From positions 5,034 to 47,800 of the forward strand of contig JACQYM010000109.1 in NCBI GenBank assembly GCA_016208225.1: a DNA stretch of 42,767 nt, read 5' to 3'. The DNA is from Deltaproteobacteria bacterium (GTDB taxonomy: Bacteria > Desulfobacterota > Desulfobulbia > Desulfobulbales > SURF-16). Of the stretch, positions 27,427-37,992 are shown piece by piece; the first letter of the stretch is position 1; the number at the start of each line of letters is the position of its first letter. The translations under genes and the position numbers were made by a program. A model generated the notes under the pieces. It made no database searches. It was not told the DNA's origin and saw only the letters and a list, made by a program, of their open reading frames with translations.

Positions 27427-29197
27427 TTTCTGGATGCATCCCGCATTGATACTGATCATCGGCGGACTCGTTCTGCCCCTGATGAAAGGGCCGATCAGGA
27501 AACCATTTCTCATGATCGTGCCGCTGCTGACCTTTCTGAACGTGCTGGCCCTGGATGAAGGGGTACACGGCGTGGTGCAGTTCATTGACTGGCACCTCGT
27601 CTTCGGCCGGGTTGACAACCTGAGCCAGATATTCGGCTATATCATGTCGCTCATGTGTATCATCGGCACCCTCTTTGCCTTGAATGTCGAGGAGGATGCG
27701 CAGCATATCGCGGCCTGGTTTTATGTGGCCGGCTCCCTTGGCGTCATCTTCTGCGGCGATTATGTCGTCCTCTTCCTCTTCTGGGAACTGATGGCCTTTG
27801 CCTCCGTTTTTCTGGTCTGGTTCCGCCGTGGTCCGCAGTCGCTGGCCACCGGCTACCGGTATTTGCTCGTGCATACGCTGGGCGGGCTTTTCCTGCTGGC
27901 CGGTTTTGTGCTGCGCTACTATAATACCGGCGGCGACATTTCCTTTGTCCCCCTGGGCGTTGATACCCCGAACCTGGCCACCTATCTGATTCTGATGGGT
28001 TTCATCGTCAACGCCGCCGTGCCGCCCTTCCACTCCTGGCTGCCGGACGCCTATGCCGAAGCCAGTGTCGCCGGCGCCGTGTTCATGTGCGCCTTTACCA
28101 CCAAAACGGCAATCTATGTCCTGGCCCGCGGCTTTGCCGGCATGGATATTCTTATCCCCCTTGGTGCCGTCATGGCGCTCTATGGGGTGGTCTACGGAGT
28201 CATTGAAAATGACGGCCGCCGCATTTTTGCCTGGGATACGGTGAGCCAGGTCGGCTACATGGTGGTGGGCGTCGGCATCGGCTCCAATCTGGCCATCAAC
28301 GGCGCCTGTGCCCATGCCTTTGCCCATATCCTTTATAACGGTCTGCTGTTCATGGGCACCGGCTCGGTGCTGTACATGACCGGCACCTGCAAGCTCAACG
28401 AACTGGGCGGTCTCTACCGGAAGATGCCGCGCACCTTTCTCTTTACCATGATCGGCGGCCTGTCCATTGCAGGTTTTCCGTTATTCAGCGGTTTTGTCAG
28501 CAAGTCAATGATCATCTCCGCCGGGTTCGAGTCGCATCAGACTCTGGCCGCCTTTGCCCTGCTGCTGGCCTCCGGCGGTACATTCCTGCTGGCCGGTCTG
28601 AAGGTGCCCTACTTTATCTGGTTCGGCAAGAACAACTGCAGCAGCGAGCGATGGGAAAAGGCGGCTGATCCGCCATGGAACATGCAGGCCGCCATGGCTA
28701 TCGCCTCGGTGATGTGCGCCTTTATCGGCTGCTATACGGCGTATCTCTATAACATGCTGCCGTTTCCGGTCGACTACCATCCCTATTCGGCCTACCATCT
28801 GTCCGAGACATTCCAGATTATCGGCACCTGCGGCATCATGTTTTTTGTCCTGAAACGGTTCATGGAGCCCACCGCCACCATCAGTCTTGATCTTGACTGG
28901 TTTTACCGGATGGCCGGCCGCGGTTTCATGTGGATTGACAGCAGGATATTCCAGTTTATCGACACCTGTGTCGGTGAAATTTACCGTTATATCGGTCTCT
29001 TCCCGTTAATGACCATTTCCCGCTTCTGGTCATGGTTTGACTGGAATGCCATCGACGGCGTGGTGGACGGCACGGCCCGGTCGGTGCGGTCCATCGGCGG
29101 CGTAGTGCGCAAGGTGCAGGCTGGTAATTTACAATACAATATATTCTTTGCCGCTACCTTCGTTGCAGGGGCGGTACTGATCTTTGTATTTGTTTGA
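27419..29197 (+). CDS. Second NuoL/MrpD-like antiporter subunit with long C-terminal extension
   Basis: FLFWELMAFASVFLVWF, PPFHSWLPDAYAEASVAGAVFMCAFTTKTAIYVLAR, HAFAHILYNGLLFMGTGSVLYMTG. Confidence 0.93.
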   Translation: MNNFWMHPALILIIGGLVLPLMKGPIRKPFLMIVPLLTFLNVLALDEGVHGVVQFIDWHLVFGRVDNLSQIFGYIMSLMCIIGTLFALNVEEDAQHIAAWFYVAGSLGVIFCGDYVVLFLFWELMAFASVFLVWFRRGPQSLATGYRYLLVHTLGGLFLLAGFVLRYYNTGGDISFVPLGVDTPNLATYLILMGFIVNAAVPPFHSWLPDAYAEASVAGAVFMCAFTTKTAIYVLARGFAGMDILIPLGAVMALYGVVYGVIENDGRRIFAWDTVSQVGYMVVGVGIGSNLAINGACAHAFAHILYNGLLFMGTGSVLYMTGTCKLNELGGLYRKMPRTFLFTMIGGLSIAGFPLFSGFVSKSMIISAGFESHQTLAAFALLLASGGTFLLAGLKVPYFIWFGKNNCSSERWEKAADPPWNMQAAMAIASVMCAFIGCYTAYLYNMLPFPVDYHPYSAYHLSETFQIIGTCGIMFFVLKRFMEPTATISLDLDWFYRMAGRGFMWIDSRIFQFIDTCVGEIYRYIGLFPLMTISRFWSWFDWNAIDGVVDGTARSVRSIGGVVRKVQAGNLQYNIFFAATFVAGAVLIFVFV

Positions 29198-29245
29198 GGG
29201 ATCGAACGGCAAAACTCTCTCAGTAATATTATTGAATAGAGGAAA

Positions 29246-30757
29246 GTGGTAATGGATTTTTTAATAATGAATGAAGGGTTTCCCCTCTTAAGCACCCTCG
29301 TCTTTCTTCCTTTGGCAGGGGCGTTTATCCTGCTGTTTCTGCCGGGAGAGAATGTGCAGCGCCTCTGGGCCATGATCGTCACCTCGGTCACGGCGGGCAT
29401 ATCCCTGTCCCTCTATTCAGGATTTGACTCCGCCACGGCCAAATATCAGTTCGGCGAGCACATCAGCTGGATTCCCTCCTTGAATATCAATTATACCCTT
29501 GGCATTGACGGCATCAGCCTGCTGCTTGTCCTGCTGACCACCCTCATCATGCCTTTATGTGTTCTCGGCTCCTGGACCTATATCAAGGTCCGGGTGAAGG
29601 AATTCATGATCTGTCTGCTGATCATGGAAACCGCCATGCTCGGCGTTTTCATGGCCCTGGATTTCGTCCTTTTCTATGTGCTGTGGGAGGCCATGCTCAT
29701 CCCCATGTACCTGCTGATCGGTGTATGGGGCGGGCCGCGCAAGATCTATGCCTCCATCAAGTTCTTCCTCTACACCCTGGCCGGCTCCGTCATGCTGCTT
29801 GTGGCCATTATCGCCCTGTATCTCAAAACCGGTTCCTTCAGTATCCCGGTAATGATGGGACAGGATTATTCATCCACATTCCAGATCTGGGTATTTTTGG
29901 CCTTCTTCCTCGCCTTTGCCATCAAGGTTCCCATGTTCCCCTTTCATACATGGTTGCCCGCGGCCCATGTCGAGGCCCCCACCGCCGGCAGTGTGATTCT
30001 GGCCAGTATTCTGCTGAAGATGGGCACCTATGGTTTTCTGCGTTTCTGTCTGCCGATCACGCCGCTGGCAACCCTGAGCCTCGGACCATATGTCCTGTGG
30101 CTGTCGGTGGCGGCCATTCTTTACGGCGGCTTTACCGCCCTGGCCCAGTCTGATATGAAGAAGCTGATCGCTTACTCCAGCGTCGGACATATGGGATTTG
30201 TCACCCTCGGTATTTTTTTCCTGAACCGCCAGGGTCTGGAAGGGGCCATTCTGCAGATGATCAATCACGGCGTCACCACCGGCGCCCTGTTCCTCTGCGT
30301 TGGTATGATGTATGAGCGGACGCACAGCCGGGAGATTGCCGATCATTCGGGCATCGCCCAGAACCTGCCGATATTCGTGTCGTTTCTGACCATTTTTTCC
30401 CTCTCCTCCCTGGCCTTTCCGGCAACGAACAGTTTTGTCGGCGAATTTCTCGTGCTGGCCGGGGCATTCAGCGTCAATAAGATAGTCGCCGGTGCCGCCA
30501 TCCCGGGCGCCATTCTGGCCGCCGCCTACATGATGCGTCTGCTGCAGCATGTTCTCTTCCGCGGACCCGGTCGGCCTGATATCGCTGATTTGAATATCCG
30601 TGAGATTGTAACGCTTGCACCCCTGCTCTGCTTTGTGTTCTGGATCGGTTTAGCGCCTGAGCCTTTTTTAAGCGTCATGCATACCAGTGTTGATAATTTG
30701 ATCCAGCAGGTAAATGTGGCCAGAACGGCACAGGTTGCCATGCTCCTGGCGCCGTAG
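29246..30757 (+). CDS. nuoM: NADH-quinone oxidoreductase subunit M-like
   Basis: YTLGIDGISLLLVLLTTLIMPL, YVLWEAMLIPMYLLIGVWGG, KVPMFPFHTWLPAAHVEAPTAGSVILASILLKMGTYG. Confidence 0.97.
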   Translation: MVMDFLIMNEGFPLLSTLVFLPLAGAFILLFLPGENVQRLWAMIVTSVTAGISLSLYSGFDSATAKYQFGEHISWIPSLNINYTLGIDGISLLLVLLTTLIMPLCVLGSWTYIKVRVKEFMICLLIMETAMLGVFMALDFVLFYVLWEAMLIPMYLLIGVWGGPRKIYASIKFFLYTLAGSVMLLVAIIALYLKTGSFSIPVMMGQDYSSTFQIWVFLAFFLAFAIKVPMFPFHTWLPAAHVEAPTAGSVILASILLKMGTYGFLRFCLPITPLATLSLGPYVLWLSVAAILYGGFTALAQSDMKKLIAYSSVGHMGFVTLGIFFLNRQGLEGAILQMINHGVTTGALFLCVGMMYERTHSREIADHSGIAQNLPIFVSFLTIFSLSSLAFPATNSFVGEFLVLAGAFSVNKIVAGAAIPGAILAAAYMMRLLQHVLFRGPGRPDIADLNIREIVTLAPLLCFVFWIGLAPEPFLSVMHTSVDNLIQQVNVARTAQVAMLLAP

Positions 30758-30843
30758 CCGTTGATTCATAGTCGACGCAGTTTTGAGTTTTAACCGCGTA
30801 GTTATTATTAAGGCAAGCTGATCATACAGTATAAGGATTACAC

Positions 30844-32259
30844 ATGTTGTTCGCACCAGAGTTAGTACTGTTAATAGGGAGTCTGGTTCTCTTCGGCCTC
30901 TGTCTCGGGGAGGAGAAAGGAAATCTGGCGAAATTCGCGGCCCTTGTGCTGGCTGTCGTCGCAGCCATAGCGAGCCTTGCCACCTTGAATATGTCGGGCA
31001 GCCTGTTTTATGAAGCCTACCGCATCGATCTTTTCTCGCAGCTGTTCAAGCTCGCCATTTCCGTCGGCCTGATAGCCGTGTTGATGTTCAGCACGGAATC
31101 AAAGGGTATTTCCGTTCGCATGCGGGCCGAATATTATCTTTTCATGATTCTGAGCACCCTTGGCCTGGTGATGATGGTCAGCAGTGTTGAGTTGCTCTCC
31201 CTGTTCATCGCGCTGGAACTTTCCTCATACTCCCTCTATCTGATGGTGCCGATGCGCAACGACCAGAAAGGTTTGAAGGTGCAGATGGAGGCGGCAATCA
31301 AATATGTTCTCTTTGGTGTGGTTGCCACGGGCACCATGCTGTATGGCATGAGTTTCATTTTCGGCATGACCGGCACCACCTATTTAAATGAACTGGTGCC
31401 CAGGATGCATTCTCTTGTCGCCTCCCCCACGACCCTGCTGGCCATTGCCCTGTTCATGGCAGGCTTTTTTTATAAGCTTGCCGTATTTCCCTTTCATTTC
31501 TGGGTGCCGGATGTGTATCAGGGGGCGGCCAACGCCACGACCGCCTTCATTGCCTCCATCCCGAAACTTGGCGCCGTTGCCATTCTGATCCGCATCACCA
31601 CCCTGGTCGCTCCCACGGGCGGAGAGGCGGTGGTCACCATGCTGATGATCCTTGCCGTCTGTTCCATGTTCTACGGCAACCTGTCGGCCCTGGTGCAGAA
31701 AGACATCAAGCGCATGCTCGGCTTTTCCGGTATTTCCCATGCGGGTTTTGTGCTGCTTGGTCTGCTGACCTTGAAGGAGACCGGCTATGCGACTTCCATG
31801 TATTATATCACCGGTTATGTTTTCATGAACCTTGCCTGTTTTCTGGTGATCTGCAAAGTTTCGCAGAAGGGCGAGAATCTCTGCATCGATGATCTGAGCG
31901 GTCTCTATAAACGGGCGCCGCTCCTCGCCCTGACGCTGCTGGTGGGCATGATGGCCCTGGCCGGGATCCCGCCCTTTGTCGGCTTCATGGGCAAATTCAT
32001 GCTGTTGACCGGCGCCCTGCGCGCCGGGCATCTGACCCTGGTCATTCTGGCCGCGCTCAATACCGCCATTGCCATCTATTATTATCTGTCCGTGGTGCGG
32101 GTGGCATTCTGCAGCGCCCCGGAAGAGCGTCCGGATGTGCCGGTTGACCTGATGACCCGATGCGTCAGCATTTCATTGATTGCGGTCATCATTTTCATGG
32201 GGGTGGCGCCCAAACAGATTGTTGAAATTGCCGCAACTGCTGTGCGGACCATCCTCTAG
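30844..32259 (+). CDS. nuoN: NADH-quinone oxidoreductase subunit N-like
   Basis: FYKLAVFPFHFWVPDVYQGAANATTAFIASIPKLGAVAIL, LAGIPPFVGFMGKF. Confidence 0.97.
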   Translation: MLFAPELVLLIGSLVLFGLCLGEEKGNLAKFAALVLAVVAAIASLATLNMSGSLFYEAYRIDLFSQLFKLAISVGLIAVLMFSTESKGISVRMRAEYYLFMILSTLGLVMMVSSVELLSLFIALELSSYSLYLMVPMRNDQKGLKVQMEAAIKYVLFGVVATGTMLYGMSFIFGMTGTTYLNELVPRMHSLVASPTTLLAIALFMAGFFYKLAVFPFHFWVPDVYQGAANATTAFIASIPKLGAVAILIRITTLVAPTGGEAVVTMLMILAVCSMFYGNLSALVQKDIKRMLGFSGISHAGFVLLGLLTLKETGYATSMYYITGYVFMNLACFLVICKVSQKGENLCIDDLSGLYKRAPLLALTLLVGMMALAGIPPFVGFMGKFMLLTGALRAGHLTLVILAALNTAIAIYYYLSVVRVAFCSAPEERPDVPVDLMTRCVSISLIAVIIFMGVAPKQIVEIAATAVRTIL

Positions 32260-32268
32260 AATCGCGCC

Positions 32269-32342
32269 GGGAGCCGGAAGACGGAATTCAGGGTCTGCAG
32301 GAGAAAGACTTGCACCCTGATTCTTCAATCCCGGCTCCTGAG
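32269..32342. repeat. Imperfect inverted pair of GGAGCC/GAATTC-type period-7 sequence downstream of nuoN
   Basis: gggagccggaagacggaattcagggt versus accctgattcttcaatcccggctcctgag. Confidence 0.55.
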
Positions 32343-32559
32343 CAGTTGCCTCCGCCGCGTAAATGCCGTAGGCAGAGTCCTCTTACGGGGTAATTAATCT
32401 GCCTCCGGTCCCTTGTAGTTTTCCGATCTTTGCGCACCACCCCTGCCGGGGCAGGCATCACCTGTCTGGCGCAAGTCCATTGCTCTCCGTCACAAGCTCC
32501 TCTCGACTGTCTGCTTGACAAGCTGAAAAAATTGGGTATAGTATGTCATTAACTTATGG

Positions 32560-32635
32560 GCGGACATAGCTCAGCTGGTAGAGTACAAGCTTCCCAAGCT
32601 TGGTGTCGCGGGTTCGAATCCCGTTGTCCGCTCCA
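32560..32635 (+). tRNA. tRNA-Gly (CCC anticodon), CCA encoded
   Basis: gcggaca/tgtccgc acceptor; tagctcagctggtagag; anticodon stem caagc/gcttg with loop ttCCCaa; cgggttcgaatcccg T-arm. Confidence 0.97.
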
Positions 32636-32834
32636 ACAGAGTTAATATGAGTTCGCTGTTTTTGGCAGCGACTCTTTCCTGAGGGCATGGTTGCCAGGAT
32701 GTTCTTCCTGCGCTGTGCACGTTTGGCGGATGCACACAGTGCTCATTATTTCTGCCAAGCTTCTTAAAGTACAAGGGTTATGCCGGGCGCAGAAACCTTG
32801 ACTGGATGGCCTTTCCGTCGCCATCCGAAGAGAA

Positions 32835-32858
32835 AGTGGGCTATGCCCGCTTTTTTTA
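32835..32858 (+). promoter_or_regulatory. rimP-leader-like hairpin/attenuator
   Basis: agtgggc-tat-gcccgct followed by ttttttta, about 30 nt before the rimP ATG; preceded by ggatggc/gccatcc hairpin (32804-32826). Confidence 0.6.
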
Positions 32859-32889
32859 TTTTTGACGTACCTCATTTTCTCTGGTTGAT

Positions 32890-33354
32890 ATGACTTCACA
32901 TAAAGAGCATATTGTTGCGGAAGTCGGGCGATTGCTCGAACCTGTGCTAGCCGAAAATTATCTGGAACTGGTCGAGGTGCAGTTCCGGCAGGAACCGGCT
33001 GGCTGGGTGCTCAGGGTTATTATTTATAAAGAAGGCGGGACATCGGTTGATGACTGCGCGAAGGTGAGCCGGGAGTTGAGCCGTCTGCTGGACGTTGAGG
33101 ATCTCATTCCGCAGAAATATATGCTGGAGGTATCGTCACCCGGCCTTGACCGACCGCTGCAATCGGAAAGGGATTTTTTGCGCAACAGAGGCGAAAAGGT
33201 GCGGCTTACGGTGGAAATTGCCGGGACTTTTGCGACGGTAACCGGAATCATTGACAATGTACGGGACGGCATGCTCGTGCTCAAGGACGATGCCGGCATG
33301 GTTTCCCATCCGCTAACCGCGATAAAGAAAGCAAGGCTTGAGATTGAATTTTAA
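32890..33354 (+). CDS. rimP: Ribosome maturation factor RimP
   Basis: [45 protein letters not shown]. Confidence 0.96.
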   Translation: MTSHKEHIVAEVGRLLEPVLAENYLELVEVQFRQEPAGWVLRVIIYKEGGTSVDDCAKVSRELSRLLDVEDLIPQKYMLEVSSPGLDRPLQSERDFLRNRGEKVRLTVEIAGTFATVTGIIDNVRDGMLVLKDDAGMVSHPLTAIKKARLEIEF

Positions 33355-33435
33355 TCAGGTCTGTTCAAGAATTTAATATATTGCCGGTTTCAGCCGCTTT
33401 AGCAGCCTGTATGGTACGGGTTGGAATTGTGGAGA

Positions 33436-34734
33436 ATGATGATGTTATCAGATTTGAAAAGAATAATAGACCAGATCAGTCGGGATAAGGGCATTGACCG
33501 GCAGCTTCTCATCGAGGCTCTGGAAGAGGCAGTGCTGTCCGCTGCCAAAAAACGGTATGGCCTGCGACGTGATATTGAAGTCAAATTCAATGACGAATTC
33601 GGCGAGGTTGAACTGTTCCAGTTTCGGAAAGTGGTTGAGCAGGTGGAAGACGAACAGGTCGAGGTTTCCCTTGAGGAGGCCAAAAGACTTGACCCGGAAG
33701 TTGAGCTCGGCGATGAGCTGGGTTCGAAAATGGAAAATGTTTCGGATCTCGGCCGCATTGCCGCCCAGTCAGCCAAGCAGGTCATTATTCAGAAAATGAA
33801 GGATGCGGAGCGGGGCGTGATCTTTGACATGTACCGGGACCGCAAGGGTGAGATTGTTAACGGCATTGTGCAGCGCTTTGAGCGCGGCAACATGATTATC
33901 AATCTGGGCCGGACGGACGCGCTGCTGCCGAAAAAGGAGCAGATGCCGCGCCGGTCATACCGGCAGGGTGACCGTATCCGCGCCTATCTCATGGATGTCC
34001 GGCAGGACGTGCGCGAGCAGCAATTGATTCTGAGCCGCACCTGCAATGAGTTTCTCGTCAAGCTTTTCGAGATGGAAGTGCCGGAGATTTCCGAGGGCAT
34101 TGTCAAAATCATCAATGCCTGCCGCGAACCGGGCTCCCGGGCAAAAATTGCGGTTGCTTCATCCGAACCGGATGTGGACCCGGTGGGTGCCTGCGTGGGT
34201 ATGAAGGGGTCCCGGGTGCAGAATGTGGTGCAGGAACTGCAGGGCGAAAAGATTGATATTGTTCCCTGGAGCCCTGATCCGGCAAAATATGTTTCCAATG
34301 CCCTGGCCCCGGCCCAGGTTTCCATGGTTGTGGTCGATGAGGACAAAAGGACGCTGCTCGTGGTTGTGCCGGATGATCAGCTTTCGCTGGCCATCGGCAG
34401 GCAGGGACAGAATGTCCGTCTGGCCTCCCAGTTGCTGGGCTGGCGCATAGATGTGAAAAGCGAGCAGCGGTACAGCAGGATGACGGAGGCCGGTTTCCAG
34501 TCCATGATGCGGGTGCGGGGCATGAGTGAAAAAATTGCCGAAACCCTTTATGACGGCGGGATCAACACGGCCCTGGAGCTGGCAAACGTCGATGAGGCTG
34601 AGCTGATGAAAATTATCGGCATAAGCGAGGTCGAGGCCCAGCTCATGAAGGCCGAGGCGGCCCGATCCGTGGCGGCTGCCGATCAGCAGGATGCAGAGGC
34701 TGAAAGTGTGACGCAGCCCGCGGATGGTGAATGA
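33436..34734 (+). CDS. nusA: Transcription termination/antitermination factor NusA
   Basis: S1/KH signatures: GRTDALLPKKEQMPRRSYRQGDRIRAYL, VGACVGMKGSRVQNVVQELQGEKIDIV, LAIGRQGQNVRLASQLLGWRIDVK. Start chosen at ATG after GGAG. Confidence 0.97.
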   Translation: MMMLSDLKRIIDQISRDKGIDRQLLIEALEEAVLSAAKKRYGLRRDIEVKFNDEFGEVELFQFRKVVEQVEDEQVEVSLEEAKRLDPEVELGDELGSKMENVSDLGRIAAQSAKQVIIQKMKDAERGVIFDMYRDRKGEIVNGIVQRFERGNMIINLGRTDALLPKKEQMPRRSYRQGDRIRAYLMDVRQDVREQQLILSRTCNEFLVKLFEMEVPEISEGIVKIINACREPGSRAKIAVASSEPDVDPVGACVGMKGSRVQNVVQELQGEKIDIVPWSPDPAKYVSNALAPAQVSMVVVDEDKRTLLVVVPDDQLSLAIGRQGQNVRLASQLLGWRIDVKSEQRYSRMTEAGFQSMMRVRGMSEKIAETLYDGGINTALELANVDEAELMKIIGISEVEAQLMKAEAARSVAAADQQDAEAESVTQPADGE

Positions 34735-35038
34735 TCAGCAATACGTGGGTGGAAAGACGGAAAAGACAGGGCCGGTACGAACGTGCCTCGGCTGCGGAAA
34801 AAAGGCGCCGAAAGCCAGTCTGATCCGGTTTGCGGTGGTGAATGGCCGCATTGTTGTTGATGAAGGATACAGTCTTACCGGCAGAGGAGCATACAGCTGC
34901 AGGCAGGAGATCTGCCTGCGCCTGCTGGCAAAAAAAGGAAAAAGACTTGCCAGGGCTCTCCGCTGTGAGAAGCCGGATCCCCACCATGACATGGCATCGT
35001 TGATCAGCACCACGATTGATAGTTTTGTAGCAAAATAG
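34724..35038 (+). CDS. YlxR-family (DUF448) protein
   Basis: VRTCLGCGKKAPKASLIRFAVVNGRIVVD..GRGAYSCR; between nusA and infB. Confidence 0.9.
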   Translation: MVNDQQYVGGKTEKTGPVRTCLGCGKKAPKASLIRFAVVNGRIVVDEGYSLTGRGAYSCRQEICLRLLAKKGKRLARALRCEKPDPHHDMASLISTTIDSFVAK

Positions 35039-35104
35039 CGGGGGCCGGAGAAAAGAATAATTTTTAAGGCGTCCGCGCGCAGAAAGGCAGTTTCAGGAGC
35101 ATAT

Positions 35105-37975
35105 ATGGGAAAAATCCGGGTATACGAGTTGGCCAAAGAAGCAGGGGTTGAAAGTAAAATTTTGACCGCCCAACTCATTGAATTAGGCTATAATGTACGA
35201 GCCTATAACTCCACCCTTGAAGATGATGCGGTCGAAGAAATCCGCACCAGGCTGGGTTTTAAAAAGGTTGAAGTGCAAGAAAAAAGAATAGAAAGCAAAG
35301 GGCGGACCACAATTATCCGCCGGCGGACGCCGACCGTCGCCGAACCAGAGGAAGAATTGCCGGGAAAAGAAACGGCTGAGGAATATGTTCCGGAGACGCT
35401 TGCGCGGGCAGAGGAACACAAAGTCGAGACGGCGGAGTCCTTAGAGGAAAAGGCCGTAGAGGCCTTGCCGGAGGAGAAACCGGATCGTGTTGAGCCCGCC
35501 GGCCCGCGAGGGGTTGAAGAAGCCGCTGGTCAAGCTGCTGCCGCCGCCGAAAAAGCGGCCGTGCAGCCTGCGGCGCTCGGGGCTGAAAAACCGGCAGTCG
35601 CCGGGCCGCCGGCGGAAAGCCAACCCGGCCAAAGGGCCGAACAGCAGCCGGAGCTTGCCGAGGCTGAGCCCCAAGCTGCGGTGGAAAGTGCTGCGGTACG
35701 TGCAGCCGGGGAAGCCGTTTCCGAAACCGCTCCCGCGGCAGAAGCCATGGGCACTGGGGAACTGGAGGAAGTCGGCCCGGCGGCACCGGAGTCGCCCCGG
35801 GATGAAGCGCCGTTATTAAAACGCAAAAAAGGGCTGGCCAAGATCATCGGGCGCACGGAGATTCCCCTGCCGGTTGAGGACAGCCGACTGGTACGCCCCA
35901 AAAAAGTGGTCGAAAAACCGAAAAAAGCGAAAGTTGTGCTTCGCCCCGAAGTTGAGACGGTTGAAGTCGTCGATGAGGATGCGAAAGGCAAAGCCAAGGC
36001 GAAAAAGGGCAAACGTTTTGTCAAGTTCAGTCCGGAACCGGGGCTGGCGCGTTTCAAGAAAGGCGTGAAACGCAAAGACGGCGTTGATGTGGATGTGGAT
36101 GAGATCGGCCCGCTCGGCGCCCGCATCGCTTCCGGAGTCCGCGTGATGCGCGGCCAGAGGGGCGGCCACAAGAAGAAGAAACGTGAAGAAGCCGTGCAGC
36201 TGATCAGCGAAACAAAGGCCATCAAGAAACGGATCAAGGTGCTGGAAACCATCACCGTCGGCGATCTTGCCCACCGGATGGGCGTTAAATCCAATGAAAT
36301 CATCGCCAAACTCATCGGCCTGGGGATTATGGCCACGGTAAATCAGGCCCTTGATGTCGATACGGCGATGCTTGTTGCCAACGATTTCGGCTTTGAGGTG
36401 GAACAGGGCATAACGGAGGAGCAGTCCATCATTGAACTGATTGCCTCGGAAAGCGGCGGTGCCGTCATTCCCCGTCCTCCCGTGGTGACCGTCATGGGAC
36501 ATGTCGATCACGGCAAGACCTCCATCCTTGATGCCATCCGCAATACGGATGTGGCTGCCGGCGAGGCAGGCGGTATCACCCAGCATATCGGCGCCCATTA
36601 TGTCCGGTCGCTCAAGGGGGATCTGGTGTTTCTCGATACGCCTGGACATGCGGCATTCACGGAAATGCGTTCCCGCGGCGCCCAGGTGACGGATGTGGTG
36701 GTGCTCGTGGTCGCGGCCGATGACGGCGTGATGGATCAGACCAAAGAGGCGATCAACCATGCCAAGGCGGCAGGGGTGCCGATCCTTGTTGCGGTCAATA
36801 AAATAGACAAGCCCGATGCCGATCCGGCCAGGGTGAAGCGTGAACTGGCGGAACTGGGGCTGGTGCCGGAAGAGTGGGGCGGTGAGACGATCTATTGCGA
36901 AACTTCCGCCAAGCAGGGCCTCGGCATTGATGAACTGGTGGAAAGCATCACGCTGCAGACCGAGATTCTTGAATTGAAAGCCGACCCGAATCGACGGGCG
37001 AAGGGCTGGGTTATCGAGGCCCAGCTTCATAAAGGCCGCGGCCCCGTTGCCACGGTGCTTGTCCAGCATGGCACCCTGCGTGTCGGCGATCATTTTGTCG
37101 CCGGCATCTTTCATGGCAAGGTCCGCTCGCTGACCGACGATAAAGGGCGCAAGATAACCGAGGCCGGCCCGTCAATGCCGGTTGAAATCCAGGGATTGAC
37201 CGGTGTGCCCAAGGCCGGTGATGAATTTGTGGTTGTGCCGGATGAAAAGATGGCAAGAAGCGTCAGCTCCGATCGGCAACTGAAGAGCCGTGAGTCGGAA
37301 CTGGCCAGCAGCACCAAGATTTCCCTCGAGAATCTCTTCGAAAAGCTGCAGGAAGGGGAGATGAAAGAGCTGCGGGTCGTGCTGCGCGCCGATGTCCAGG
37401 GTACCCTGGAGGCTTTCGGCAAGGCGATTCAGGAACTGAGCACCGATGCAATCAAGGTGAAGATCCTCCATTCCGGCACCGGCACCATCATTGAGTCCGA
37501 TGTGTTGCTGGCCGCCGCCTCGAACGCCCTGATCATCGGGTTTAACGTCCGTCCCAACAGCAAGGTGGCGGAGCTTGCCAAGTCCGAGAATGTGGATCTG
37601 CGTTTCTATGACGTTATCTACCATGCCCTGGATGATATCAGAAAGGCGATGGTCGGCCTGCTCGAACCGACCTTTAAGGAAAAGGTTATCGGTAAAGTTG
37701 AGGTGCGCAACACCTTTCACGTACCGAAAATTGGTACAATTGCCGGCTGTTACGTGCTTGACGGCAAGATTGAACGTAATGCCCATGTGCGCCTGCTGCG
37801 GGATGGCGTGGTTGTCTTTACCGGCCGGATTTCATCGCTCAAGCGCTTCAAGGATGACGTCAGGGACGTGCAGTCAGGGTATGAATGCGGGCTGGGCATT
37901 GAAAATTATAATGACATCAAGGTGGGTGACCAGCTTGAGGCTTTTGTCATGGAAAAGATGGAGGCTGAGCTGTAA
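35105..37975 (+). CDS. infB: Translation initiation factor IF-2
   Basis: [51 protein letters not shown]; long A/E/P-rich N-terminal linker. Confidence 0.98.
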   Translation: MGKIRVYELAKEAGVESKILTAQLIELGYNVRAYNSTLEDDAVEEIRTRLGFKKVEVQEKRIESKGRTTIIRRRTPTVAEPEEELPGKETAEEYVPETLARAEEHKVETAESLEEKAVEALPEEKPDRVEPAGPRGVEEAAGQAAAAAEKAAVQPAALGAEKPAVAGPPAESQPGQRAEQQPELAEAEPQAAVESAAVRAAGEAVSETAPAAEAMGTGELEEVGPAAPESPRDEAPLLKRKKGLAKIIGRTEIPLPVEDSRLVRPKKVVEKPKKAKVVLRPEVETVEVVDEDAKGKAKAKKGKRFVKFSPEPGLARFKKGVKRKDGVDVDVDEIGPLGARIASGVRVMRGQRGGHKKKKREEAVQLISETKAIKKRIKVLETITVGDLAHRMGVKSNEIIAKLIGLGIMATVNQALDVDTAMLVANDFGFEVEQGITEEQSIIELIASESGGAVIPRPPVVTVMGHVDHGKTSILDAIRNTDVAAGEAGGITQHIGAHYVRSLKGDLVFLDTPGHAAFTEMRSRGAQVTDVVVLVVAADDGVMDQTKEAINHAKAAGVPILVAVNKIDKPDADPARVKRELAELGLVPEEWGGETIYCETSAKQGLGIDELVESITLQTEILELKADPNRRAKGWVIEAQLHKGRGPVATVLVQHGTLRVGDHFVAGIFHGKVRSLTDDKGRKITEAGPSMPVEIQGLTGVPKAGDEFVVVPDEKMARSVSSDRQLKSRESELASSTKISLENLFEKLQEGEMKELRVVLRADVQGTLEAFGKAIQELSTDAIKVKILHSGTGTIIESDVLLAAASNALIIGFNVRPNSKVAELAKSENVDLRFYDVIYHALDDIRKAMVGLLEPTFKEKVIGKVEVRNTFHVPKIGTIAGCYVLDGKIERNAHVRLLRDGVVVFTGRISSLKRFKDDVRDVQSGYECGLGIENYNDIKVGDQLEAFVMEKMEAEL

Positions 37976-37992
37976 GGCTTTCCTCGTAATGG

